64,000 nt of DNA from Salinispirillum sp. LH 10-3-1. Its GTDB lineage: Bacteria; Pseudomonadota; Gammaproteobacteria; Pseudomonadales; Natronospirillaceae. The stretch spans positions 2,170,001-2,234,000 of the forward strand of contig NZ_CP101717.1 in assembly GCF_030643825.1 (NCBI RefSeq). Reading direction: 5' to 3'. The number at the start of each line of letters is the position of its first letter. The first letter of the stretch is position 1. The notes under the pieces were generated by a model. It was given only the letters and a program-made list of their open reading frames with translations, did not search any database and was not told the DNA's origin. This document shows, piece by piece, positions 44,480 to 54,100 of the stretch. Position numbers and translations under genes: made by a program.

Positions 44480-45478
44480 TTACTCTCCCAGAGATGCCAC
44501 AGTGGTGTGGAACATGGACTCGATATAGGGACTGCTGGCGATGCGCTGTATTTTCTCAGCGTACAGTGGATCGGTCGCGTACCCAGCAGACTGCAAGGCT
44601 TCGGCGTAAGCAGCACCATCACTGGCTACTTCCAAAGCGCCTTGATAGCGCGGATTATTCGATAAAAATGCCTGATAATCGGCAAAGCTTTGGGCAAAGT
44701 CATCATAGGCACGGAATGCAGCTTGCACGTGCACGGGTCGACCCCCGAGGTACTCTTTGGTGGTGACTTCGGCACTGTCGCCCGACCAACGGTGATCAGC
44801 CTTGATGTTGAATAGGTTATGGCTGCTTTCGCCGTCACGTCGGCTGATGACATAACGCCCCCAACCGGTTTCCAATGCCGCCTGTGCAACGATATAACGC
44901 GGGTCGGCGTTGAGTTCTTCAGCCACCCGTTCAGCGTGCGGCCAAACAGCACTGACAAATTCTTCGGGGGAATTAAATTCTGTCACTTTGAAGTCATCGC
45001 TGCTGGGTGCCGAAGGCGGGTTGCCTACTGATAAGTCTTCAACGGCTTGGTCCAACACATCCATGGAGGGACGGCTTGGCAATATCGGCCGGCCATGGTG
45101 GTCAAGCGGCAAAACATCCGGCGAATTATTGCCGCCTTGAGCACGGCGTGCCTGTGTGCTTAATTGATCAAACAAGACATCGGCCAGCCCCATTCCACCC
45201 TGCTGTGACATGCTCAATGACATCTGTTCGTCGAGCATCTGCTCGTAGAATTCGGTCTCATGGGAGCTTAAGAAAGAGTCAGGATTCAGCGTACGCGTCG
45301 CTTCCCGCATGCTTTTCATGATCATTTGCGTGAACATGGCTTCAAACTGCTGCGCGACAACACGCAGTGCGCCTTCCTCATCGGATTCCGCTTGCCGCTT
45401 GATCGACTGTAAGCCTTGCAGGTCGTTGTAGACGAATGCATTGCCGGTCGCTGTATTACTGAAGGAATTCAGTGCCAT
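44480..45478 (-). CDS. flgJ: Rod-capping protein and peptidoglycan hydrolase FlgJ
   Basis: Caps the growing rod and opens the murein layer. The N-terminal rod-binding domain occupies about residues 30-120 (VAQQFEAMFTQMIMKSMREAT). The C-terminal glucosaminidase domain occupies about 165-330 and has the catalytic glutamate in AQAALETGWGRYV and the motif HNLFNIKADHRWSG. It is the two-domain beta/gamma-proteobacterial form at 332 residues. A sigma-54 promoter lies 38 bp upstream. Confidence 0.96.
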   Translation of the reverse strand: MALNSFSNTATGNAFVYNDLQGLQSIKRQAESDEEGALRVVAQQFEAMFTQMIMKSMREATRTLNPDSFLSSHETEFYEQMLDEQMSLSMSQQGGMGLADVLFDQLSTQARRAQGGNNSPDVLPLDHHGRPILPSRPSMDVLDQAVEDLSVGNPPSAPSSDDFKVTEFNSPEEFVSAVWPHAERVAEELNADPRYIVAQAALETGWGRYVISRRDGESSHNLFNIKADHRWSGDSAEVTTKEYLGGRPVHVQAAFRAYDDFAQSFADYQAFLSNNPRYQGALEVASDGAAYAEALQSAGYATDPLYAEKIQRIASSPYIESMFHTTVASLGE

Positions 45479-45515
45479 GGTAGAGCCTTGTAATTTGCCG
45501 TTCTACGGTTTGTAC

Positions 45516-45531
45516 AGCAATTGCTGTGCCA
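45516..45531 (-). promoter_or_regulatory. Sigma-54 promoter of flgJ-flgK
   Basis: Minus strand TGGCACAGCAATTGCT: TGGCAC at -24, TTGCT at -12, exact spacing. Transcription would start near 45505, leaving a 27-nt leader to flgJ. Confidence 0.82.
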
Positions 45532-45613
45532 GAGATGAATATACGGATGATAGCGGCGGGATTGGGGATAACTTGAAGGGTGAGAAATAATGCCAGCGGG
45601 ACGCCACACCGGC

Positions 45614-45711
45614 GTAGGGCGAGTATTCATACCCGCGAAAGGCCCCGCGCAGTCAGGCAGGTGTAAACACCTGCCCTAGAATCAACTTCGCGCAGAGGGC
45701 TGCGCTCCTAC
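45614..45711. repeat. Three REP units between flgI and flgJ
   Basis: Class A with plus head at 45614-45636 (GTAGGGCGAGTATTCATACCC), class A with minus head at 45656-45678 (GGCAGGTGTAAACACCTGCC then CTA) and class B with minus head at 45690-45711. They lie 15-110 bp beyond the flgI stop. Confidence 0.88.
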
Positions 45712-45726
45712 GCCACGGAAATGGAA

Positions 45727-46824
45727 TTAAATAACAATCAACTCGGCGTTCAAAGCCCCAGCCTGTTTCATGGCTTCTAAAATTGCCATTAAATCACTCG
45801 GCGAAGCCCCCACCTCGTTCACTGCTGCCACTACGTCTTCTAACGTAATGGTGGGGCCAAACAAGAACATGCGGTTTTCTTCTTCTTCAATAGCAATCTC
45901 TGTATCCGGCACTACGGCAGTCTCGCCATCAGTAAAGGGTTCAGGCTGCGCTACTTGCAAAGTATTATCAATGGTTACCGTCAGGTTGCCGTGCGTGATC
46001 GCCACTGGTGTAATCCGCACATGCTGCCCGATGACAATGGTACCAGTACGCGAGTTAACAATGACCTTGGCTCGCCCTTCGCCCTGTTGCACTTCGATGT
46101 TTTCAAGCACCGACAAGAAGGTTACGCGTTGGTTGGAATCACGCGGCGCGGTCACTCGTACGCTACCGGCATCCAGCGCATAAGCACTACCCGGCCCCAA
46201 CATATCGTTGATGGCTTCTGCCATCCGCATGGCGGTCGTAAAGTCCGCACGGTGCAGGTTAAACGTTAGAAAGTCACCTTCATTGAAACCACTACGCACT
46301 TCGCGTTCAACGATCGCGCCGCTGGGAATGCGTCCTGCACTGGGGACATTGACCGTGATACTGGAACCATCGGCACCCTGAGCACCAAAACCACCGACTA
46401 ACAAATTACCTTGAGCAACCGCATAAACATTTCCATCAGCACCCTTCAGAGGTGCCAGCAGCAAACTGCCACCGCGCAACGATCCGGCATTACCCAAGGA
46501 CGACACAGTGACATCAATGGCTTGCCCTGGACGCGCAAACGCTGGCAGCGTGGCATGAATGGATACGGCGGCGACGTTACGCAGACGCGGGTCCACACCT
46601 TCTGGAATGGTGATACCAAACTGAGCCATCATATTGCTGAAGGTTTGGTTGGTGAACGGGGCTCGGTCACCGGTGCCGTCCAACCCCACGACGAGACCAT
46701 AACCCACTAATTGGTTATCACGTACACCTGCCACGGACGCAATGTCCTTGATACGGTCAGCCATTGCCGGTGCGGCAGCGACGACAGCCAGTAAAGAAGT
46801 CAGTATCAGTGCGGAAACACGCAT
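45727..46824 (-). CDS. flgI: Flagellar P-ring protein FlgI
   Basis: Periplasmic protein forming the bushing in the peptidoglycan. A signal peptide occupies residues 1-22 ([20 protein letters not shown]), followed directly by the mature start [31 protein letters not shown]. The conserved ending is [18 protein letters not shown]. Length 365 is normal. It is separated from flgH by an insertion carrying mntA-hepT and an exported protein, and a sigma-54-like element lies 46-61 bp upstream. Confidence 0.97.
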   Translation of the reverse strand: MRVSALILTSLLAVVAAAPAMADRIKDIASVAGVRDNQLVGYGLVVGLDGTGDRAPFTNQTFSNMMAQFGITIPEGVDPRLRNVAAVSIHATLPAFARPGQAIDVTVSSLGNAGSLRGGSLLLAPLKGADGNVYAVAQGNLLVGGFGAQGADGSSITVNVPSAGRIPSGAIVEREVRSGFNEGDFLTFNLHRADFTTAMRMAEAINDMLGPGSAYALDAGSVRVTAPRDSNQRVTFLSVLENIEVQQGEGRAKVIVNSRTGTIVIGQHVRITPVAITHGNLTVTIDNTLQVAQPEPFTDGETAVVPDTEIAIEEEENRMFLFGPTITLEDVVAAVNEVGASPSDLMAILEAMKQAGALNAELIVI

Positions 46825-46869
46825 ATCGTCACCTGTTTTTTGACGCGGATAGGGATTCTAGTTAACAGA

Positions 46870-46885
46870 TGCAATATGCATGCCG
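46870..46885 (-). promoter_or_regulatory. Possible sigma-54 promoter of flgI
   Basis: Minus strand CGGCATGCATATTGCA keeps GGCA and G at -24, a perfect TTGCA at -12 and correct spacing, with two mismatches. It overlaps a degenerate REP-like stretch, which lowers confidence. It would supply flgI, which is cut off from flgFGH by the insert. Confidence 0.5.
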
Positions 46886-46917
46886 TAGTGGGCATTTATG
46901 CCTGATGCTACCTAGCA

Positions 46918-46940
46918 CGACGGGTGTAAACGCCCGCTCT
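46918..46940 (-). repeat. Class A REP, left flank of the mntA-hepT insert
   Basis: ACGGGTGTAAACGCCCG stem followed by CTCT instead of CTAC, so the head is degenerate. It pairs in position with the REP at 48568-48591 on the other side of the insert. Confidence 0.65.
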
Positions 46941-46964
46941 GGGCCTTAGGCCGACAACGGACCT

Positions 46965-46994
46965 TTTACTGTGCTGCAATTAAGGGTATATACT
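46965..46994 (+). promoter_or_regulatory. Possible sigma-70 promoter of mntA-hepT
   Basis: TTTACT and TATACT separated by 18 nt on the plus strand. Transcription would begin near 47001, almost at the ATG at 47005, so the message could be leaderless or the start could be the second ATG at 47026. Confidence 0.4.
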
Positions 46995-47004
46995 GAGTCA
47001 AAAC

Positions 47005-47430
47005 ATGTTGAAAGATAGCAAGGCCATGCAGAACCCTCACCTTGAACGCCTGAAAAGCATTCTGACGCTACCGGATACACTCGACTTTCTGGTACTTGTT
47101 GGCAGCCGGGCACTCGATACAGCGCAGCAAACCAGCGACTGGGATATCGCTTTTCAGTTTTCACCTGAAGCGGGTACGATACATTCAAACCCTATGTGTT
47201 ATCTGGCGATGGTTGAAGCGCTTCGAGAAGACCTGGCAATTGCTTTGGCAGTGGACGACAGCTCGATTGACCTGATCGATGCTGCCAATTCCAATCTGGC
47301 CATGAAAGCCGTGATTGCCGAGGAAGGGTTGGTGATTACCGGAGACGAGAAATTGCCCTGGTATCATTTTCTAACGCGAACCTGGCGCGAACTGGAAGAC
47401 TGGTATTGGGAGCAAGAACATGCGGCTTGA
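47005..47430 (+). CDS. mntA: MntA-type antitoxin nucleotidyltransferase
   Basis: Minimal nucleotidyltransferase of the type VII HepT/MntA toxin-antitoxin systems, in which MntA neutralises HepT by transferring AMP to a tyrosine. The 141 residues hold the family signature GSx10DxD exactly: VGSRALDTAQQTSDWDIAF. The third acidic residue is probably in SSIDLIDA. It overlaps hepT by 11 bp on the same strand. The start is uncertain (ATG 47005 or 47026; neither has a clear ribosome site). Orientation opposes the surrounding flagellar genes. Confidence 0.88.
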   Translation: MLKDSKAMQNPHLERLKSILTLPDTLDFLVLVGSRALDTAQQTSDWDIAFQFSPEAGTIHSNPMCYLAMVEALREDLAIALAVDDSSIDLIDAANSNLAMKAVIAEEGLVITGDEKLPWYHFLTRTWRELEDWYWEQEHAA

Positions 47431-47836
47431 TGTTTATCTGGCAGAGACGCATCTTATTGCAGAGCAACAAGGAAGTATTCTTGATGATACAGCAGAGCGT
47501 TTAAGGCAGGGAGCCACCCTGACACCACTGGAACAGAATGGTGTGTTACATGCACTGCAGGTATTGGTGGAAAATTCTATTGGCAAGGCAAAAAATACGC
47601 TTAAAAGCTATGGCAAGCCAGTGCCTGTTTCCGCTTATGATGCCATCAAAGAAGTAGGCAAGCTCGAACAATGGGATGCTCAACAATTGGAGCGTTGGCG
47701 AAGTATCATTGGTTTGCGCAATAAAATCGTTCACGAGTACATGAACATCGACATGGACACTATTCAGGTGCTGGTGCGGGAAAGGCACTATAATCCAATC
47801 ATTACTTACCTTCTGAGCCCTATTGTTAAAAAGTAA
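47420..47836 (+). CDS. hepT: HEPN-domain toxin HepT
   Basis: HEPN-family RNase toxin (DUF86 type) of 138 residues, all helical. The catalytic and regulatory motif RX4HXY is present as RNKIVHEY near residues 95-105; its Tyr is the residue AMPylated by MntA in the characterised Shewanella pair. It overlaps mntA by 11 bp, so the two are translationally coupled. There is no truncation. Its presence inside the flgH-flgI junction suggests acquisition with the neighbouring exported-protein gene. Confidence 0.88.
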   Translation: MRLDVYLAETHLIAEQQGSILDDTAERLRQGATLTPLEQNGVLHALQVLVENSIGKAKNTLKSYGKPVPVSAYDAIKEVGKLEQWDAQQLERWRSIIGLRNKIVHEYMNIDMDTIQVLVRERHYNPIITYLLSPIVKK

Positions 47837-47892
47837 TAATAGGTTACGGTTATTCTGTCCACCAAAGCGCTAGAGCAACGGTGACTTCATCA

Positions 47893-48498
47893 TTACTCAG
47901 GACTGAAGCGTCGCCAGGTTTTCCATGCCTCTTCATTTGAGGATATGGAGCCAATGGCTTCTCCGCAGATGGCGCGTGTTTCACGCGGATTTTGTGTGGC
48001 GATAAAACGCAAACAATCTTCCGAAACAGCCCCATGGTCTTCGTACATTAACATGCCGCCGCTGTGCCACCCCATTGGTGTGGCAACCGATTCCGGATTG
48101 TGCGCGGTGCCGCGCCCGTAGGTTTGTTGCCATAAAGGCTGTATTGCAAGATCTTCATCCAGCAACACTTCAGTGCGCAACACTGCCATGCTTTGCGGCC
48201 CACCAAACTCAAAGGCTTCAACCATAAGGAATTGCCCATCGTCGCTCAGACTCCAACGCCCGAGCCGATAGAACTCAGACATCCAGACGGTTCTGCGTTC
48301 ACCGCCGGAATCAACCCACCAAAGCTGACCGTTTAACGCTTCGATAGCACAGAGGCGTTCACCTAAACCGACGGATACACAGCGGACTGGGGTCTGGACC
48401 ACCTCTCCGTTATTGGCCCAAACGGACGTTGTGAACAAAGCCAGAATCCCAGACAGCACAAAAGCCCTGAAAAGGGCTGGCGTGGTCACTATTTTCAT
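47893..48498 (-). CDS. Exported protein of unknown function
   Basis: 201 residues with a signal peptide (about 1-28, cleavage after SVWA). The mature part has paired cysteines (C38 in VRCVS and C46 in LCAIE), several Trp/Tyr-rich strands (LWWVDSGGERRTVWM) and two more cysteines near the C-terminus (EDCLRF, AICGEA). I do not recognise a family. AGAGG lies 5 nt before the ATG. It is between hepT and flgH, within the REP-flanked insert, and faces the same way as the flagellar genes. Confidence 0.75.
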   Translation of the reverse strand: MKIVTTPALFRAFVLSGILALFTTSVWANNGEVVQTPVRCVSVGLGERLCAIEALNGQLWWVDSGGERRTVWMSEFYRLGRWSLSDDGQFLMVEAFEFGGPQSMAVLRTEVLLDEDLAIQPLWQQTYGRGTAHNPESVATPMGWHSGGMLMYEDHGAVSEDCLRFIATQNPRETRAICGEAIGSISSNEEAWKTWRRFSPE

Positions 48499-48567
48499 GA
48501 CGTCCTCTTGTTACTGCCTAGCTAGGCGATGGTTGCAGTGGATGGCCTTCTATGCAGTGGTTTTAGC

Positions 48568-48591
48568 GGCGGGTGTAAACACCCGCCCTAC
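48568..48591 (-). repeat. Class A REP, right flank of the insert
   Basis: GGCGGGTGTAAACACCCGCC followed by CTAC, a perfect copy with a minus-strand GTAGG head, 16 bp beyond the flgH stop. Confidence 0.92.
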
Positions 48592-48606
48592 GGATATTGC
48601 TAACCG

Positions 48607-49299
48607 TTAAAAGGGAAACCAACCACTGTTCAGGGCGCGCGTCAACCAGCCTTGCCGCGTAGAATCCGCAAGCTCACCGGTACCGCTGTAGGCAATACGG
48701 GCATCGGCGAGTTTACTGGACGCCACGGTATTGTCCAAATTGATGTCTTCCGGACGAATCAAACCGGTAACACGCAGGTATTCTTGTCCGCGCGTCAGGG
48801 TAATCCATTTTTCACCCTGAATGCGCAATACACCATTGGGGTACACTTCGGCCACCGTCACACTGATCGCGCCTTCCAGGCGGTTACTTTGGTTTGCTTG
48901 ACCGCTACCGGAAAAGCTACGACTGCCGTTGACGTTGGCAGACAGTGCATTATTGAGCACTCGCAACTCATTGCCGCCAATCACTGGCGCACGCAAATCG
49001 GCGTCAGACGACTTACTGGAATTCGCTGCATTGGACTTCTGCGATACTGTGCGCTCATTCAGAATAACGGTGATGACATCGCCAACCCGATGGGCGTTCT
49101 TATCACCGTACAACTGCACGCCGTATGCCTGCGCAAAGATCGACCCATTGGCGGGCGGCGGCGTCATCATATTTTGTACCGGCACAGGCGCCCACGCTGG
49201 CTCATCCGGCCGTTCATCGAACTTGATTTCGCCCGTCGACGTACAGCCAACGACCGTCAGTACGACAAAAGGCAGCAATAAAATACGCTTAATTTTCAT
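48607..49299 (-). CDS. flgH: Flagellar L-ring lipoprotein FlgH
   Basis: Outer-membrane ring lipoprotein through which the rod passes. The signal sequence ends in the lipobox VVGC (Cys near residue 19). Family motifs include GSIFAQAYGVQLYGDKNAHRVGDVITV-like segments (NGSIFAQAY, VGDVITVILNERTVS) and IRPEDINLDNTVASSKLADARI. I use the ATG at 49297-49299, with GGAGG 8 nt upstream, so the length is 230. Standard neighbour of flgG; its usual partner flgI lies beyond the insert. Confidence 0.97.
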   Translation of the reverse strand: MKIKRILLLPFVVLTVVGCTSTGEIKFDERPDEPAWAPVPVQNMMTPPPANGSIFAQAYGVQLYGDKNAHRVGDVITVILNERTVSQKSNAANSSKSSDADLRAPVIGGNELRVLNNALSANVNGSRSFSGSGQANQSNRLEGAISVTVAEVYPNGVLRIQGEKWITLTRGQEYLRVTGLIRPEDINLDNTVASSKLADARIAYSGTGELADSTRQGWLTRALNSGWFPF

Positions 49300-49323
49300 G
49301 GGTTTACCCTCCATTCACAGACC

Positions 49324-50109
49324 TTACAAGTTCTGCGTTATCGTACCGAGCATCTGGTCGGCCGTTGAGACCACCTTTGAGTTCATTTCGTAGGCCCGCT
49401 GTGTGGAAATCATGTTCACCATTTCTTCCACGATCTTCACGTTGGATGTTTCCAACGCCCCTTGAATGATGGCACCAAAGCCATCGAATGCAGGCACACC
49501 CTGCTGCGGCGCACCGGAAGCAGCGGTTTCTAGAAACAGGTTGCTACCAATGGCTTGCAGACCGGCAGGGTTAATAAAATCAACCACTTCAATCTGGCCA
49601 ATTTCCACCGGCAAGTTGTCGCCTGCGAACACCGCGGTGACGATGCCGTCGCTACCGATGGTGAGGGTTTTGGTTTGTTCAGGAACCACTAAGCCTGGCT
49701 CTAGTAGCGCACCGGAAGCCGTTACGATTTCACCGTCCGCATTGATGTGGAAGGTACCGTCGCGCGTGTAACTGACGTTGCCGTCGGGCATCAGAATCTG
49801 GAAGAACCCACGGCCGTTAATGGCCAAATCCAGTGGGTTCTCGGTGACTTCTAAGTCACCTTGGCTGAATTCTTTCTGGGTGCCCACGATGCGCACACCG
49901 CTACCCAGTTGAAGCCCCGAAGGCAGCTGATCGTTTTGGTTTTCCTGCGCGCCTGGCTGGCGCTGGATCTGATAAATCAGATCTTGGAAAACAGCACGAT
50001 CCTTTTTAAAACCTGTGGTACTGACGTTCGACAGGTTATTGGAAATGGTGGACAGGTTAATGTCCTGCGCTTCCAAACCGGTCTTACTGACCCAAAGTGC
50101 TTTCATCAT
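49324..50109 (-). CDS. flgG: Distal rod protein FlgG
   Basis: Main distal-rod subunit. N-terminal rod signature ALWVSKTGLEAQDINLSTISNNLSNVSTTGFK, which begins the D0 helix; C-terminal helix VKIVEEMVNMISTQRAYEMNSKVVSTADQML. Length 261 is standard, so the rod, unlike the hook, is not enlarged. Two adjacent ATGs (50109, 50106) are possible starts. It follows flgF after 15 bp. Confidence 0.97.
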   Translation of the reverse strand: MMKALWVSKTGLEAQDINLSTISNNLSNVSTTGFKKDRAVFQDLIYQIQRQPGAQENQNDQLPSGLQLGSGVRIVGTQKEFSQGDLEVTENPLDLAINGRGFFQILMPDGNVSYTRDGTFHINADGEIVTASGALLEPGLVVPEQTKTLTIGSDGIVTAVFAGDNLPVEIGQIEVVDFINPAGLQAIGSNLFLETAASGAPQQGVPAFDGFGAIIQGALETSNVKIVEEMVNMISTQRAYEMNSKVVSTADQMLGTITQNL

Positions 50110-50124
50110 GATGCAGGCCCTCTA

Positions 50125-50868
50125 TCAGCTCATCTGGAGCAGACGTTGTGATGCTTCGGAGGCCTGCTCGGCGCTCTTCATCATCTTAATTTGCATTTCA
50201 TACTGACGACTCAGCGACAGAATGTTTACGAGTTCGTTGACCGCTTTGACGTTCGACCCTTCAAGAAAGCCTGAACGCACCTGCACCAGCGGATCAGCAC
50301 CTAATACGGCGTCACCTTCACGCGGCCGGAACAGACCATCGGTGCCTTTGGCCATATTCTGTAAGTCAGGGTTCACTAACTTCAACGCATCAACCTGTGC
50401 CAGCTCTTGTGGGCCGTCACCGGGCGCACGAATGGTAATGACGCCGTCATTACCGATATTGATTTGCTGGAATGGCGGCAGTACCAAAGGGCCACCTTCG
50501 CCGACCACTTGTAGGCCATCGCCATTGAAGACCTGCCCAGCGGCATCCACGATCAAGTCACCACGGCGGGTATACGCCTCTTCGCCGTTCTGATCGATCA
50601 CTGCAAGGAAACCATCACCCGCTATTGCTACATCCATGTCACGACTGGTGCTCATCAGCGGGCCGTCGTTAAAGTCGGTTGCTGGGCGCTCGGACATGCT
50701 GTACGCACGCGACGGATAATGCTCGCCGAATACTGGCATGGCGCGCGCTTGCTCCCAGTCGGCCCGAAAGCCTGTGGTACTGGCGTTCGCCAAGTTATTG
50801 GAATGCGCCGCCTGCGCCAGCATGTTCTGCTTGGCACCGCTCATAGCAATGTATATGGCACGATCCAT
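50125..50868 (-). CDS. flgF: Proximal rod protein FlgF
   Basis: Rod subunit of normal length (247). N-terminus DRAIYIAMSGAKQNMLAQAAHSNNLANASTTGFR and C-terminal helix LEGSNVKAVNELVNILSLSRQYEMQIKMMKSAEQ are the rod/hook family ends. GAGGGG precedes the ATG. It is first gene of the flgFGH unit, with a sigma-54 promoter 42 bp upstream and a terminator for flgE just beyond that. Confidence 0.97.
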   Translation of the reverse strand: MDRAIYIAMSGAKQNMLAQAAHSNNLANASTTGFRADWEQARAMPVFGEHYPSRAYSMSERPATDFNDGPLMSTSRDMDVAIAGDGFLAVIDQNGEEAYTRRGDLIVDAAGQVFNGDGLQVVGEGGPLVLPPFQQINIGNDGVITIRAPGDGPQELAQVDALKLVNPDLQNMAKGTDGLFRPREGDAVLGADPLVQVRSGFLEGSNVKAVNELVNILSLSRQYEMQIKMMKSAEQASEASQRLLQMS

Positions 50869-50909
50869 GGGTTTAACCCCTCAAAATGATTAGTGTCTCA
50901 CTAGGGATA

Positions 50910-50925
50910 TGCGATTAGCGTGCCA
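50910..50925 (-). promoter_or_regulatory. Sigma-54 promoter of flgFGH
   Basis: Minus strand TGGCACGCTAATCGCA: perfect TGGCACG at -24, TCGCA at -12, exact spacing. The leader to flgF would be about 30 nt. Confidence 0.8.
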
Positions 50926-50932
50926 ACAAAAG

Positions 50933-50966
50933 AAAACCGCCACAGGGTGCGGCCCTGGGCGGTTTT
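50933..50966 (-). terminator. Intrinsic terminator after flgE
   Basis: AAAACCGCC pairs with GGCGGTTTT, and CAGGG with CCCTG inside it. On the minus strand the stem is followed by TTTTCTTTTG. It ends the flgBCDE transcript. A second hairpin (10-bp arms GCCGCTGTTC/GAACAGCGGC at 50975-51004) precedes it. Confidence 0.85.
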
Positions 50967-51094
50967 AGGGGGGTGCCGCTGTTCCTTTGAGGACGAACAG
51001 CGGCAAGAGCGGCAACGATTGATCAAGTGAAGCGGCAGCGCCTTACCTATCTTTCATTGCCCAGCGGAGCGGTAATCACGAATCAACTGTTTGT

Positions 51095-51132
51095 GGCGGG
51101 TGCGCTCTTACGATATCAAGCTCCCGCCCTAC
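51095..51132 (-). repeat. Class A REP with extended loop after flgE
   Basis: GGCGGG...CCCGCC arms with a longer interrupted stem, then CTAC, i.e. a minus-strand GTAGG head 7 bp from the flgE stop codon. Confidence 0.65.
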
Positions 51133-51138
51133 AGCTCA

Positions 51139-54100
51139 TTAACGCAGGTTAATGATGGTCTGCGTTATCGCACTGGCTGTTTCAATGGTCTTCGCACTGG
51201 CCTGGAAGTTCCGCTGTGCGATGATCAAATGAACCAGTTGTTCAGACAGATCCACGTTCGAGTCTTCCAAAGCGCTCGAGCGAATCTTACCCAGAGTACC
51301 CGTGCCCGGGACACCGATGGTTGCATCACCCGACTCAAAGGACTCCGTCCATTCAGTGAAACCAATCGGACTCAAACCCTCTGGGTTACGGAAGGAGGCA
51401 ACTGCTACTTGACCAATGACCTGTGATTGACCGTTGGTATAGCGCGCAGCGATTTCACCCTGATCGTTGATCTCCAAGTCTTTCAGCTGACCCGATGCGT
51501 AACCGTCTTGCGAGAAATTCTCGCGTGAGAATGGTCCACCAAACTGCGTTACACGCTCAAAATTGATCTCGAAGTTCGAGCTTACGTTCGGCACAGGAAT
51601 CGGCAGTTGGCCGCCTTGTGCTTGTGGACGTGGGCCGTAGCCACCCGTTGCACCGCCTTCGTCGTTACGTGGCAACCAGTTAGAGATCAACCATGACCCA
51701 CTGGCTTCTTTGTTCAACGTACCGTCGGCGTTGAAGAACATTTTGAACTGTGCCTGCGTGGGCACTTGGTTCTCAGGGAACGGCAAGCTCAAGTCTGGGT
51801 CACCGATATCGCGACCATCAATCTGGGCATACACGGTCCAACTGTTCAAGTCGAACGGGCGGTTTGGATCATCTTGATCCTTTACGAAGAACATCTGCAA
51901 GACGTGCTGATTACCCAGTGAATCATAAATGGTCAACGACGAGGTCTCGTTGTACGTCTCAGGGTTCTTAGGATCAAAAGCATTGATCACAAAGTCTTCG
52001 AAGTCGTCGGCGACCAAGCCGTTAAACAAACCGGTGACCCGAGGGTCTGGCTGACGCATGCTGTAGTCTTTGTTCAAGATGATCTCAACCGTACCACCCA
52101 CCAGGGCAGTGGTTTCGCCATCTGGCACAGCACCCAAGGTAATTGGGGCAGTGCCTTCTTCACCCAGCAAGGTTAGGCGGTCTGCTACACGCGGCGACTC
52201 AATCTGTACCGTAATATCTTGCCCTGTACCTGATGTCAGAATGAGGTCACCGCTATCGCCGTCCAAGCTAGCGGTAATGCCCGACAAGGACGTTTGCTGG
52301 TACTGGTTGATCTCTTCAACCATCGCCAAGAAGTTGTTCGAGGTGATGACTTGACCGTTGATGAAGACATTCATGTCCCCGGCGTTCGAATAATCCGAAC
52401 TTAGGAAACGCAGTTGCGTGCTGGCGGTCGCGTTGACGCCCGGTAATGCAGACAGCTGAGTCGCTGTTTGCGAAGCCGTTTGTTTCTCATCAATGGTTAC
52501 GATGCGCTCTTCGCCATCGGGATCCGTAAGGATAAACGATTGTTCAGGGTAACCATTGTTCACCTTAGGCTGCCCCAGCTCCAGATAGTCACTGTTTAGG
52601 CGATCAATCTGCAACATGGCATTGAGTTCTTCTACCGTAATATCCTCACCAATGGCCTGCACATTAGAAATAGATATCTGTGAAGGCTCACCAGCACGTG
52701 TCGCAACCAATTGGAGTTGCTTGGTGCCATCTGGGTTTAAGGTCACCTGCGCCTTCACGCCGATGTAATCGGCCTCCGGCACATCGGCCAGTTCGCGATT
52801 GATGGCTTGGGCTAACTGCTCAATACTACGGATATTCTCATCAATCGAGATTTCTACCGAGCCGGAACGATTATCTGGGTCTGGCAGTGGCACTGCTAGA
52901 TTGATGCGGAACGAATTCCGACGATCAACCGGATCGATTGCGGCAGTCGTGGTTTGTGACGAGTGGCCGATGGCCGCCAAGGAGCCAGTATTACCTGGTA
53001 CATTGGTCACGTTCAGCGAGTTAGGGAAACCGCCCAAGGCTGTCAAGGCAAACACAATACGGCCATTGACTTGAGAGGCTTCGACTTTACCAGCTAACTG
53101 TCCTACGGCGTTAATCTGCGCATTGATTGAGGCGACCACTTCATCTGCGTTCGTATACTCACCTGCAGGGATAACAATGGTGCCAACACCAGGGTTTTCA
53201 CCGCCAACACTCACGCGCAACTGGTTGTTCGCGGGGGTATCGCTGGTACCTGGTGTAGAGGTAGGCAGGGGCACACTGTTCGACGTCAGACCCAGCGTAT
53301 CGGCGTTGAATCCTACAGCTGTACTACCATTATCTACGACAGTAATGGGATTCGAATTGTTCGCCGTATTAGCAAACAGCAAATTAGTACCGTCCAAACC
53401 TGCGGTTACGTTACCGCTTAGCGTGGGGTTAGCGAACAACGCATTGTTGACGGCATTCGCCAAGTCTGCCCGTGAGGCAAAACCAGTACCCGGCACAGGA
53501 ATAGAGATAGTGCTGTCAATACTGCCCGTCAGTACACGAATATCCAACGTGCGACCGAGAACGCCACCTTGGTCACCAATAGAGGTGGATGGCAGAGACA
53601 AGGAACCACGTAGGGTACTGACCGTTCCAGACTCAAAGTTATTGAAAGTCAACTGAGTGGTATTATTGCCCTGCACCTGCACTGGTGTGCCTGGGATTGT
53701 CGTCAGGTCAATGCTACCGCCACCCGCAAACAAATCACTACCGGCAATAGGTGCAGTCACTAAGGGTGCATTTGGACCGACATCTTCAGTGTCGATGCCC
53801 AATAAACCCGTCAAGGTGCCTACGTTGTCCGTGATACGTACAATGGACGTACCATCAGAAGCAAACGGACCGTCCGTTGTGACCTGCAAATAACCTGGGC
53901 GATCCGGGTCTTCTTGCACACGCACACGACCAGCAAGCGTAGAATCATTATTCACCGCTGCCTGGAATGACTCGATCAGGTCACTCATGCTGCGAATTTG
54001 TCCACCGATGGGGAAGGGTTCCAACGTTATAGTGGTGGAAATACCATCATTAATGTTTGGACCCTGCAACGTAATATCAAGTGTCTGAGGTGATGCAGGA

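Noticed and set aside
48652-49281. 209-residue plus-strand reading frame opposite flgH
   Set aside because: Shadow of flgH; no domain, no ribosome site of note.
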